Under the pieces are notes generated by a model that saw only the letters and a list, made by a program, of their open reading frames with translations, was not told the DNA's origin and made no database searches. From an uncultured Clostridia bacterium (GTDB lineage Bacteria > Bacillota > Clostridia > Oscillospirales > Acutalibacteraceae): a stretch of DNA of 32,545 nt. Made by a program: the position numbers and the translations under genes. Numbering within the stretch: position 1 is the stretch's first letter; each line of letters begins with the position of its first letter. This document shows, piece after piece, positions 16,302-25,800 of the stretch. The stretch is from assembly GCA_904420015.1 (NCBI GenBank), contig CAJFTS010000022.1, forward strand, positions 1-32,545, in the 5' to 3' direction.

Positions 16302-16315
16302 CGAACAAATATTCG
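16302..16315 (+). promoter_or_regulatory. Second LexA-like box upstream of the -35
   Basis: Plus strand CGAACAAATATTCG differs from the consensus at the G of GTT and at the last base. Centre-to-centre distance to the first box is 27 nt. Confidence 0.5.
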
Positions 16316-16346
16316 TGCTCAGCGGGTGAAAAAATACCGCCGAGAC

Positions 16347-16397
16347 AAAAGGGCCCCGGAAAGGAGGACAACAGCCTCCCTTTCGGGGCCTTTTTCC
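16347..16397 (-). terminator. Intrinsic terminator of the XRE regulator gene
   Basis: A long stem of about 20 bp with minor mismatches (GGGCCCCGGAAAGGAGG against CCTCCCTTTCGGGGCC) around a 7-nt loop, with a T run on the minus-strand side. It separates the XRE gene from the SOS-type promoter of the next operon. Confidence 0.85.
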
Positions 16398-16407
16398 GAA
16401 TTTAATT

Positions 16408-16650
16408 CTATCTTATTTCCTGTTCCAGATTTTCGAAAAGCGGGTTGTCAAAGAATGCGCGCAGGCTAAGATCCATACCGTCGCAAATTTTCTTTATGGT
16501 TACGATCCCCGGATTCTTACTTTTGGTATTGAGCATGCTGTAAATGGTAGAAGGAGACATGCCGGCTGAATTGGCCAAAGCATTCACGGCAATTTCCTTC
16601 TCATTGCACAAGGCCAGGATGCGCCGGGCAACCGCTTCTTTTGCGTTCAT
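16408..16650 (-). CDS. Small XRE-family HTH regulator
   Basis: An 80-aa Cro/CI-type DNA-binding protein. The helix-turn-helix covers about residues 18-60 (IAVNALANSAGMSPSTIYSMLNTKSKNPGIVTIKKICDGMDLSL). The C-terminus is a short acidic tail. The ATG at 16650 has GAGGTG 6 nt upstream; the longer open frame to 16686 lacks a ribosome site. It is divergent from the broken SLOG gene and between them lie three copies of the same palindrome, so it most likely represses itself and the SLOG gene. Confidence 0.88.
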   Translation of the reverse strand: MNAKEAVARRILALCNEKEIAVNALANSAGMSPSTIYSMLNTKSKNPGIVTIKKICDGMDLSLRAFFDNPLFENLEQEIR

Positions 16651-16660
16651 TATAGCACCT

Positions 16661-16680
16661 CTATCACGAAAATTTGATAG
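16661..16680. promoter_or_regulatory. Short inverted repeat in the XRE gene leader
   Basis: CTATCA-N8-TGATAG lies just upstream of the XRE ribosome site. It might be an RNA hairpin or an extra binding site; weak evidence. Confidence 0.3.
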
Positions 16681-16699
16681 ATTCACTTTAATTTATTTT

Positions 16700-16762
16700 G
16701 GGATATATCGTGTGGGATATATCCCAAATAATATAATTATGCTATAATTGGGATATATCCAA
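16700..16762. promoter_or_regulatory. Triple palindromic operator between XRE and SLOG genes
   Basis: GGGATATATC at 16700-16709, the perfect palindrome TGGGATATATCCCA at 16713-16726 and TTGGGATATATCCAA at 16748-16762 are three copies of one site. The second covers the expected -35 and the third abuts the TATAAT at 16743-16748 of the SLOG promoter. The layout fits cooperative binding by the adjacent XRE protein. Confidence 0.8.
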
Positions 16763-16774
16763 TATGGGAGGCTT

Positions 16775-17221
16775 ATGACCATGCGAAAACAAACCTGCTG
16801 TTTTACCGGCCACCGGATGCTGCCCAAGAAGGCCATCCCGGCCCTTGCGCAGCGGCTGGAAGAGGAAATCCTCCGCCTGCTCGCCCAGGGGATGCGCTTT
16901 TTTGGAGCGGGCGGCGCGCTGGGGTTCGATACCCTGGCGGCCTAGGCCGTCCTGCGTCTGCGCCCGGCCCATCCCGCGCTTCGCCTGATCCTGGTCCTTC
17001 CCTGTAGGAACCAGGCGGAGAGGTGGAGGGAAGAGGACCGGCTTCGCTATGAGTCCATTCTCAGGCAGGCGGACAAGGTGGTTTATACCAGCAAAGAGTA
17101 TGGCCCCGGGTGTATGCACCGCCGGAATCGGTATCTTGCCGAGAATACCGGTGGAACCTGGTACACCGTAAACCGCTGCCGTGCAAACGGCGCCTCCATC
17201 CGAAACCTGGCGTACCCATAA
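16775..17221 (+). pseudogene. SLOG-family (DUF1273/YpsA-like) gene broken by an in-frame TAG
   Basis: The first 56 codons read MTMRKQTCCFTGHRMLPKK...GAGGALGFDTLAA, the conserved start of SLOG/YpsA-like proteins with the CFTGHR and GGALGFD motifs. A TAG at 16943-16945 then interrupts, but the same frame continues with clear family sequence: AVLRLRPAHPALRLILVLPCRNQAERW, ADKVVYTSKEYGPGCMHRRNRYL, and a closing GGTWYTVNRCRANGASIRNLA, ending in TAA at 17219-17221. The codon replaced is usually Glu or Gln, so a one-base change would explain it. About a dozen residues expected between RNRYL and GGT also appear to be missing. TAG is a genuine stop in neighbouring genes, so recoding is unlikely. A ribosome site (GGGAGG) precedes the ATG. 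A 56-residue product could still be made. Confidence 0.8.
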
Positions 17222-17223
17222 GA

Positions 17224-17255
17224 AAAAGGGCGGGAATTCCCGCCCTTTTCTTTTT
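17224..17255. terminator. Bidirectional terminator between SLOG and spoVAE genes
   Basis: A 26-bp perfect palindrome (AAAAGGGCGGGAATT and its complement) with T runs on both strands separates the convergent genes. Confidence 0.9.
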
Positions 17256-17257
17256 CG

Positions 17258-17626
17258 TCAGGATTTGTCGTGGGATTTTCCCACAAGCCCCGCCAGCAAG
17301 CCGAAGAGGATTGCCGCCATGACGCCCCCGGCCGCCGCCGTAAAGGGGCCGGTCAGCACGCCGAGGAGCCCGTGCTCCTTGATGCCTTCCTCCACGCCCT
17401 TTGCCAGCAGGTAGCCGAAGCCGCTCAACGGTACCGTTGCGCCTGCGCCCGCCCATTCCACCAGCGGGCCGTAAAGGCCCACCGCCGTCAGGACGACGCC
17501 CGCCACCACGAAGCCCACCAGAATCCGGGCCGGGGTCAGCTTGGTACGGTCGATGAACTGCTGCCCGATCAGGCATAAAGCGCCGCCCACCAAAAAGGCT
17601 TTCAGGTATTCGAGAACCATGTCCAT
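17258..17626 (-). CDS. spoVAE: Stage V sporulation protein AE (SpoVAEb type)
   Basis: A 122-aa membrane protein with several hydrophobic helices and the family blocks LKAFLVGGALCLIGQQFIDRTKLTPARILV, GLYGPLVEWAGAGATVPLSGFGYLLAKG and TGPFTAAAGGVMAAILFG. SpoVA proteins form the inner-membrane channel that moves Ca-dipicolinate into the forespore and out at germination. ATG 17626 follows the spoVAD stop by one base, with GGAGG further upstream; ATG 17620 is possible. It is the last gene of the spoVAC-AD-AE cluster and is closed by a terminator. Confidence 0.9.
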   Translation of the reverse strand: MDMVLEYLKAFLVGGALCLIGQQFIDRTKLTPARILVGFVVAGVVLTAVGLYGPLVEWAGAGATVPLSGFGYLLAKGVEEGIKEHGLLGVLTGPFTAAAGGVMAAILFGLLAGLVGKSHDKS

Positions 17627-17627
17627 C

Positions 17628-18668
17628 CTAGTTTCCACCTCCCGCTTGCGGGGCGCAGCCCGTAATCCACACCGCATGGGCAATGCCGGGGATGCTTTCC
17701 CCCTGCTGTACGCTGGTAGGGCTCATCAGCGCGCCGGTGCCTACGAACAGGACGTTTTGCAGGTTCCCCGCCTGCATCTCCTGCAACACGTAGGAGCACA
17801 GCACCGCCGCCGAGCAGCCGCAGCCGGAGCCGCCCGCCATTACGTCCTGGGTTTCCCGGTCGAAGATGAGCAGGCCGCAGTCGGCATGTCTCTCCTTTAA
17901 GTCGATGCCGCCCCGGTTGAGTATTTGGTTCATCAGATCGCTTCCCACCTGGCTTAAGTCGCCGGTGAGGATCATGTCGAAATCATCCGGCGTCTTGCCG
18001 GTGTCGGCGAAAAAGGCGGTAATGGTGTCCGCCGCCGCGCCCGCCATGGCGCTGCCCATGTTGTTCATGTCGGTGATCCCCATGTCTACGATTTTCCCAA
18101 AGGTCACCGCCTGTACACTGGGGACCGCCGTGTTGCCGCCGGGGGTCAGCACCGTGCAGCCCGCCGCCGTCGCCGTCCACTGGGAGGTGGGAGCCCGCTG
18201 TCCGCCGTAGTCGAGGGGATACCGGAACTGCCGCTCCGCCGTGCAAAAGTGCGAGGAGGTTACCGCCGCGCAGTTTTGCACCGCCCCGCTCTCCACCAGC
18301 ACCGCCCCCGTTGCCAAGGATAGCGCCATCGTCGAGCACGCGCCGAACAGCCCCAGCATCGGGACATTGAGCTCCCGCAGCCCGTAGGTAGAGCTGATGC
18401 ATTGGTTGAGAAGGTCGCCCGCCAAAATCAATTGCAGTTCCCCCGGCGTCAGGTTCGCCTTTCCCAGCGCCAGGGTTACCACCTCGCCCTGCATGGTGCT
18501 TTCCGCCTTTTCCCAAGTGGTCTGCCCCAGATGGGTGTCCTCATAGAGCTTGTCGAACCGCCGGGCCAGAGGGCCTTCCCCCTCCTTTTTGCCCGCCACC
18601 GCCGCAAAGCCGGAGATGCAGGGCTTATTCTGCATCATCAGTGTGTTTTTGCCCGCTCTTGTTGCCAT
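17628..18668 (-). CDS. spoVAD: Stage V sporulation protein AD
   Basis: A 346-aa thiolase-fold-like protein that binds dipicolinic acid on the outer face of the spore inner membrane. Conserved blocks: NKPCISGFAAVAGKKEGEGPL near the start, LILAGDLLNQCISSTYGLREL, LGLFGACSTMALSLATGA, SSHFCTAERQFRYPLDYGGQRAPTSQWTATAAGC, and ILTGDLSQVGSDLMNQI. ATG 18668 is chosen because GGAGG lies 9 nt upstream; a TTG seven codons earlier lacks one. Spacing to spoVAC is 13 nt. The stop is TAG. Confidence 0.95.
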   Translation of the reverse strand: MATRAGKNTLMMQNKPCISGFAAVAGKKEGEGPLARRFDKLYEDTHLGQTTWEKAESTMQGEVVTLALGKANLTPGELQLILAGDLLNQCISSTYGLRELNVPMLGLFGACSTMALSLATGAVLVESGAVQNCAAVTSSHFCTAERQFRYPLDYGGQRAPTSQWTATAAGCTVLTPGGNTAVPSVQAVTFGKIVDMGITDMNNMGSAMAGAAADTITAFFADTGKTPDDFDMILTGDLSQVGSDLMNQILNRGGIDLKERHADCGLLIFDRETQDVMAGGSGCGCSAAVLCSYVLQEMQAGNLQNVLFVGTGALMSPTSVQQGESIPGIAHAVWITGCAPQAGGGN

Positions 18669-18681
18669 ACCCTTCGCCCTC

Positions 18682-19125
18682 CTAAACAATCAGCCGCAGC
18701 AGCCATGCAATGACGCCGTAGACCACCGCCGCCACCGGGCCGTAGACCAGTACCGGCCCGGCGATGATGAACATCTTCACGCCGGTGCCTAGGATCAGGC
18801 CCTCGCTTTTGAATTCGATGGCCGCCGCCGCGATGGAATTGGCAAAGCCAGTAATGGGAACCAGGGTGCCCGCGCCCGCGTAGGCCGCCAGCTTGCAGTA
18901 AAGGCCCAGCGCCGTAAAGAGGGCGCTTAAAAAGATCAGGGAGCAGGACGCGGCGATTTTCGCATCGTCCGCCGGCAATACCATCGACCACAGGTTGATG
19001 AGGGCCTGCCCCACCACGCAGATGGCGCCGCCTACCACAAAAGCCAAGATCGAATTGCGAAGAAAATGAGACGGAGGCGAGGCTTTGTCCGTCATTTTCG
19101 AATATTCCGTTTGCGTCAGATTCAA
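18682..19125 (-). CDS. spoVAC: Stage V sporulation protein AC
   Basis: A 147-aa membrane protein and first gene of the spoVA cluster. Recognisable parts: EYSKMTDKASPPSHFLRNSILAFVVGGAICVVGQALINL, then GAGTLVPITGFANSIAAAAIEFKSEG and ILGTGVKMFIIAGPVLVYG. The SpoVAC homologue is thought to act as a mechanosensitive channel in the Ca-dipicolinate system. The start is taken as the TTG at 19123-19125 because the conserved N-terminal segment begins there, although its ribosome site (GGATG) is weak; ATG at 19095 would cut into that segment. A forespore sigma-G promoter is expected but no convincing match is visible. Confidence 0.92.
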   Translation of the reverse strand: MNLTQTEYSKMTDKASPPSHFLRNSILAFVVGGAICVVGQALINLWSMVLPADDAKIAASCSLIFLSALFTALGLYCKLAAYAGAGTLVPITGFANSIAAAAIEFKSEGLILGTGVKMFIIAGPVLVYGPVAAVVYGVIAWLLRLIV

Positions 19126-19416
19126 GATTCAGTCACATCCCTTTTGGAGTAAAGTTAAAGCCGTTGCGGAAAATAGTGTTACCGAAATGCGTCGTAAAAT
19201 ACGTGAATGTACGAGGAGCGGGCTGTCCGAAGCGCGTCCGGCAGGAGAATGGATGGGGAACCGCGCCGCATACGTTTGGCTGAACCTTCCTCCTTTCCGC
19301 CGTACCGGGTGAAACCGGAAATTTCCCCTTTTTAGCGGTGAAAATGGACTGTCTTTTCAATTCTTGCTCCGATAATTTTAATAAAAATACCAGGTAAAAT
19401 TTGATTATTTTGTCAA
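19126..19416. other. Spacer upstream of spoVAC
   Basis: No gene is visible. This segment should contain the spoVA promoter on the minus strand. I could not identify a clear sigma-G hexamer pair. From about 19330 the sequence turns AT-rich. Confidence 0.4.
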
Positions 19417-19445
19417 TTGAATCAATGGTAAAAGTCTTATAAAAT
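19417..19445 (+). promoter_or_regulatory. Candidate upstream promoter in the AT-rich segment before the giant gene
   Basis: TTGAAT and TAAAAT are separated by exactly 17 nt within a strongly AT-rich 150-bp stretch. It lies about 390 nt before the TTG start of the giant secreted protein and about 240 nt before a terminator-like hairpin. Confidence 0.45.
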
Positions 19446-19522
19446 TAACATATCTTACATCAATTGGTTTATTCGTTTGATTTTTCAGCCTTTTTCGCCC
19501 CAAAGACGGCGGAGCTTTCCCC

Positions 19523-19561
19523 AAGCTTCGCCCCGTTTTCCTTTTTGCAGGGGCAAAGCTT
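19523..19561 (+). other. Leader hairpin upstream of the giant gene
   Basis: AAGCTTCGCCCC pairs with GGGGCAAAGCTT (12 bp with one G-U pair) around a 15-nt loop. It belongs to a 300-nt non-coding stretch between the upstream promoter and the terminator-like hairpin. Confidence 0.4.
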
Positions 19562-19684
19562 CCGAAGCCTGCCGCCCCTCTGGGAATGCCGGTTTTTCTA
19601 AGTTCATGCGAAATTGCCGTCAATTCAGTGCCATTTCGCAGCGAAGCGGCCGGTATCCGGCGGTTTTTCCAGTCGTACCCGTGA

Positions 19685-19728
19685 CGGCGGCGGCCCGGAT
19701 GGGCCTCTGCCGCCGCTGGATTTTTTTG
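19685..19728 (+). terminator. Terminator-like hairpin in the leader of the giant gene
   Basis: CGGCGGC pairs with GCCGCCG and the inner GGCCC with GGGCC around a GGAT loop, with a 3-nt bulge; seven Ts follow after 5 nt. No plus-strand gene precedes it, so it would end only a short leader or small RNA started at the AT-rich promoter. Confidence 0.6.
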
Positions 19729-19754
19729 TATTGCGTCATTTGATCCGATATGAA
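19726..19754 (+). promoter_or_regulatory. Candidate proximal promoter of the giant gene
   Basis: TTGTAT and TATGAA are separated by 17 nt, predicting a leader of roughly 70 nt before the TTG start. Confidence 0.45.
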
Positions 19755-19833
19755 GGGAGGGACAGGGGCCTGCGCGCAATCGAATTTGAAAACAGGAAAA
19801 AGGAGCGACAAAAAAGAAAGAAGGGAACCGAAT

Positions 19834-22800
19834 TTGAAAAGAAGTATCCATAAGGCAATCAGCGGGATTCTGTCCTTGGCCTTGCTTTTTTCCACCGTAT
19901 CCATGATTTCCATTCCGGCGGTTGCCGACAGCGATGCTTACCCTACCCGCGACAGCGGGGAAACCCTTTATTTAAGCGAACCGTTCGACCAGCTGGAGAA
20001 CCTGTCCCTTTATCCGGAGCTGGATGCTCAAATCGTCCAGGGAGAGGACCGCACTTATTTATCGGTAAAATCCTCCTCGGGGGATTTTACCGCCAACGAC
20101 GCCGTCGACGACCGTTCTCCGGCGGCAACCCGGCAGATCGACGTCGCTTCCATCCCGAAGGAAATCTACATGGTGGAGTTCGACGTTTTGTTCACCGCGG
20201 CCAACTGCGGAGCCATCCAGCTGTACCGCGGCCTGCCGAAGGTGGATCTGGGGCCCACCATCGTCTATGACGGAACCAATATCAAATCCATGACCGGTTC
20301 GAATAAATATGTGACGATGTTTTCCAACGCCCAGACGAACCAATGGTACAACGTCAAGCTGATTATCAACAGCACCTCGACCATCCACAGCGTCGTCACC
20401 GACGAAGCGGGAAAGTCGCAGACCTGCACCAGCAACCTGCGCCGCAACTTCAGCAAAGGAACGCTGGGCGCAGTTAAAATCCAGGGGCTTTCCTCCCAAA
20501 ACCCCCTTTATGTGGACGAGCTAACCGTCTATAAGCCTGCGCCGGACGCGTTTACCCTGACGGCCGACGAAACGCAGGTAAACATCCCCCTGGAAGGGGA
20601 GAATACGCTGACCTATTCCACCTCTGAAATCTATTATGGCGATCTCAACCTGACCGCTTACGATCCCTTTGCAAGCGGCTTGGTGGTATATAAGCTGTAC
20701 GACGAAGGCGACGCCGAGGATTTGACCGATTCGATGCCCCAGGGCGTTTCCATTGACGCGCAAACCGGCATCGTGGCGGTGGATCCAACCGCCCAGCCCG
20801 GCCGATATACCGTTCGTGCGCAAAACTATACCGGAACCTATTCGAGCTCGATGGAGCTGACCATCACCGGGCAGGAGCAAGTCGACCAGGTGGTGATGGC
20901 CGACACCAATCCGTCCGGCCTGCCTCGTCCCAATGAGGGTGCGCAGAGCGTCTCCTTCGGTGCGGTTTCCCTGACCCAGTACGGAGAGGAAATCTCGGTG
21001 GGGGATTCCTACCGGTGGGAGCTGGTGGATGCCGGCGGCGCCCCTGCCGTCTATGAAGGGGTAAGCGTAGACGCCGCCACAGGCGAGGTGACGGTCCTGC
21101 ATACCGCGGGTCTTGCTACCGTTTACCTCAAGGCGACCTCCAACCTCAACCCGGCGAAGTCGGTGGTTTCCGACGCCATCCCCATGTACCAGATGGAGGC
21201 GGCCCGCGTCGAGGTGATGGGGGACAGCTACGCCAAGGTGGTGCGCGGCCAAACCGTCACCTTCCAATACACGAAAGCCTATTATGACCAGAATGAAGTG
21301 CTGATGCCTCCTGAGGAGAAGGTGGTCTGGTCCCTCAAGGGCGCGTCCGGCGGCATCCAAATCAGCCAAGACGGCGTTTTGACCGTCCCGGATACCGCCC
21401 CCGACCAGACCATTGAAGTGGTGGCTACCAGCGTGGAAGGGACGAGCGGCTCAAAGACGGTGAACGTCTACCATGCGGTTGCGTCCGACATCGAGATCAA
21501 GGGCAACCAGGCCGGCGTCATTCCGCCGCAAGGGGAGCCGGCCAACCGCTATACCTACCGCGCCGTTACCCTCGATCAATACGGCTTTGCCTTTGACGAC
21601 GAGGTGTACACCTGGTCGCTGGCGGCTGAGGACGCCGCCGGCCTGTCCGTCTCGCCGGACGGCGTGCTCACCGTCGAATGCGGTGCGGTCAATGAACAAA
21701 CGGTGCAGGTGGTAGCCACGCCTGCAAGCAATCCGGAGAATGCCAAGGCATACGATGTGATTATATCCGAGCAGGTGTATACCTATCTCCCGGTAAAGGG
21801 CGGGTTTGAAATCGTCAACGGCACCTCCCGTTACACCCGCCCCTTGTATTCCTCCCACGTCAACGATTCCCAGGGGACGTCCAGGCGGATGATCGGCTTT
21901 GTGGGCGACGACCCGGATTTCCTGATGCTTCAGGCGAACAAGGAAAAATCCTTCGGGCTGTATGCCCACATGTTCCTGGGTATCGAGAACGGCTCCTCCA
22001 CCAAATGGCTTGCACAGATGGACAACATTGTGTTCCGTTATGTCTATGGCCGTGCGGAATACGAAATCACGGACCCCTCTTTTGACGGGACCATCTATAT
22101 CACCTATACCCGCACCGATCGGTTTGACGGCTTCCTTACGAAAATTACCCTGCCGGACGGGCTGACGGATAAGCTGGTGGTGGCCACGGCCGGCGACGGC
22201 GGGGCCTCGGTATCCCAGCAGACGGGGGGCAATACCTCCGGCTATGAATTTAAGGACAAAAACGCCAAATCCACTGCCGCCGCGCTGCTCCCCTCCAACG
22301 CCTTTGAGATTACGAAGGACGGCAAGTTTACCGTCAGCGGCAGCGCCAACGTTGAAATGCATTACGCCGTAAAGGACGCTTCCAAATATTCCGATTTGAG
22401 CGCCCTCCTCCAATCCACCGAGGGCAGCGCCCCGATGGTGGTGGGGAAAACCGCCGCCAACACGGAAAACGACGTGTACCTCCTTTTGACCACCGACTCT
22501 TTGGAGCTGGAAGGGATTCAGGAGTATCTCTGCGATCCCAAAGACCTCTTTGAGGAAGGGATGGCGTATTTTGAAGGCGTCTCAAAGGCGGTGGACGTCA
22601 ATACCCCCGACCCCTATTTCAACTCCATGATCGCCGCCCAGACGGTGGCGGTGGACGCAGCCTGGATCAATAAAACCGTCATGCACGGCCCCATCGCCTG
22701 GTTCGTCGCCCATGCTGGCTGGCGTTCCTCCTACGGGCAGACGGCGTCCGGGTACTTCGACCGGGTGGAGACCAACGCCCAGCAGTATTGGAAAAACCAG

Positions 22801-25800
22801 AAGAGCGACGGCCGTATCACGGCCTTCCCCACCTCGGACAAGCGCTACAACATGGGGGAGGTGCTGGTAGACCAATATCTGTACAATTGGCTGTATACTG
22901 GCGATCTGGAAGAGATGCGAAACGGCGGCTACGAGTTTGTCACCAAGCATCTCGCCTTTATGGACGCCCAAATGCGGGTGGAAGGCACCAATTTGTATGA
23001 AAACTTCCTAAATGCCTGGAATACCGACAACAAATGGGCCAACGGCGGGCCGAGTACCATCGCCAGCGCCTATGTGTGGCGGGCTTGCACCATCATCGCC
23101 GACGTGGCCCAACGGCTCGGCTACACCCAGGATGCGGAAAACTATGCCGCCAAGGCCGACGCCATTGCGGCCGAAATGAAGGAGTCGCTTTGGAGCGGCG
23201 AATCGGGCGTCTATGCGGAATACCTCGATTATTACGGCAACGCCCTGCTCCATGATGCCCCCGACCTTTCCTCCCTGTATACCCCCATCGACGTGGGACT
23301 CACCGATCTCTTTGAGGAATACCAAATGATCCACTACGGCGACGAGGCCATACCCAACCTGACGGCCGAGCTGCCCCGGGACGCGATCTTCAAGGAGTGC
23401 TCCAACTGGCTGCCCAGCGTCTACTCCAGCCGCGGCGTCTACCAGGGGGAATTGGCCAACTTCGCCCTCGCCGCCTACATGTCCGGCCAATACGAGCTTG
23501 CCGACCGGATGATGCGCGGCATCGAGCACGGGCTGTTTCAATCCAAGGGAGCCGGCCCGGGCCTCGTCTCCCATCAAAACAATGAAAACGGCGAAAATAC
23601 CGGACATCTTGACTTTGCGGACGTTTCCTCCATGGTGGTGCGCACCGCGGTGGAAGGAACCTTCGGGATTGCGATGAACGTACCCGACGGCACCGCCTCC
23701 ATCACCCCCGGCTTCCCCGCCGATTGGGAGGAAGCCTCCATCGATACCTCCTACCTGGGGTATTCCTATCAATATGAGGGCGCGACCGAGACCCTTTGCA
23801 TCCATTCCGAAAAGGAACTGTCCTATCAGCTGTCCCTGAAGATGCGTTCTGCGGACGTAGTGCGGGTCACCGTCGACGGGGTGGAAACGCCTTATACCGT
23901 TGAGGCGGGTGTGGAGCACAGCTATCTCCATGTCACGACCCCCTCCTCCACCAGCGCCCAAATCGTCGTGGAATACGGCTCTGCGGCCCTGCCGCAGCTG
24001 GAGGCGGACGATGTCGCCACAACCCAGGAGGCCTATTCTTTTGCCGTGGCAAACGGCGCCATTGCCGAGGTGTACGATCCCCAGGGCGTCCTTGCGTCCT
24101 GCGACTATGCGCAGAATACCGCCTCCGTCACCTTCCGCGGGGGGCTGGAAGGAAGCCATACCTTCTTCGTCCTGGCAAAGGCGGGAGAGGCTTCGGTTTG
24201 GCTGCCGGTCAACGTGACCCTCCAGGATGCGATTGAGCTGACCGGCCTTTCCTTCGCCTCCGGCCCGTCCCTTACCTTTGCGCTTGCCAACCACACCCAG
24301 ACCCCCAAGACCATCTCCGCCGAGGTTTCCATTGGCGAAAACCGCGCCACCTTCCAGGGAACCATCCCGGCCTTGTCCACCAGCGAACCGCAAACCCTCG
24401 CCATCGCGGACGTCACCGGCCTCGGCGACGGGGACAATTTGGTTCAGGCGAAAATCACGGGGGATTATACCGCAGACATCGAAGGGATCGCCACCGACTG
24501 GTCGGTGAGCAAGCTGGTGGAGGAATCCCTATATTCCTCCGATAAAATCGCAATGGTCGATCTGGATGGGGTGGTCAACCAGGACCTGCGTACCCTGCAC
24601 GCCAACACCTATACCATTACCTATGAGGGGGACAGCGATTATTTTATCCCCAACTTCTACTGGTGCTCGGATACCACTCGTTCCGTCACCCAGACCGGAC
24701 GCGCCTGGTGGGAGGACAGCTCCCGCGGGAAGAACGGCGTGCCCGCCAGCCTGAACCTTCCCTCCTCCGGCGGGACTTACGTAACGGGGGCGGGAATCCC
24801 GTTCGACCTTTCCAATGCTGATGGGAAGAACGCCGTGTTTACCTCTCTGTACAATCAATTCCCGGAAACGGTTACCATACCGGTAGAGGAAACCGGCCAG
24901 AAAATCTATTTCATGGTGGCCGTATCCACCAACCATATGCAAAGCTATGTGGAGAACGCCCGCATCACCGTTCATTTCGCGGATCAAACGCAGCAGGTGC
25001 TCTCCCTGTCCAATCCGGAGAACATCGACGACTGGCTCAACTATCAGACCAGCAGCTCGTATGCCCAGTCCGGATATGTCCAAAGCCTCGGTTCCAAAGC
25101 GCATGCAAACATCCTCTCTCTGGACTTTGGCGAGAATAAGGAAATTACCAGTGTGGAATTGACCTGTGTCGCCAACGAGGTGCTCGCCGGCATCCTTGGG
25201 ATTACGGTGGTCAAAGGAAACGATGGACAGGAAGCGGCGGCGGACAAGACCGCGCTGCTCAACGCCATCAACGCAGCCGCTGCCTATGAGGGGCAGGAAG
25301 ATTGGTACACGCCGGGGACCTGGGCCGTGTTTGACGAAGCCTACGAAACCGCGAAGGCCGTCTATCGCGATCCGGATGCGGATCAGAATACGGTGGACAC
25401 TGCGGCCGCCGCCCTTCAGGCCGCCGTCGCCCAGCTTGCACGTAAGCCCTATGCTTCCGCCGACAAGCAGGCTTATCTTCCGGACGAGGCGATAACCGTT
25501 ACCGCCGTCCTTCCGGCCGGGTACGAAAAGGTATACTTGGTCAACGAAGCGGGAAGCGGCCTTGTCTCCACCAGGAAGGTGACGGATGAGAAAGACGGCA
25601 TGGAAACCTGGGAGCTGAGCCTCTCCCTTTCGAGCATAGGACAGCGTACCCTCAAGCTTTATGCCGACGGCGCCGATACCGGATTGACGGTGTCTTTCGC
25701 CGTCTCCCAGGGGGCCTTGTGCGGACCGGATGAACCGGCCCTGCTTTCGGCAGGCATTTCCGGATCGGATACGGTAACCCTCGGCGAACCGTTTGCCGTT

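Noticed and set aside
16943-16945. Genetic-code change or pyrrolysine-type readthrough at the SLOG TAG
   Set aside because: TAG is the normal stop of the CmpB-like gene at 6341-6343 and of spoVAD, and a further deletion in the SLOG frame points to decay.
20521-24437. Long open frames on the minus strand opposite the giant gene
   Set aside because: They are GC-driven shadows of the 2066-codon gene: low-complexity Gly/His/Arg-rich products with no start signals.
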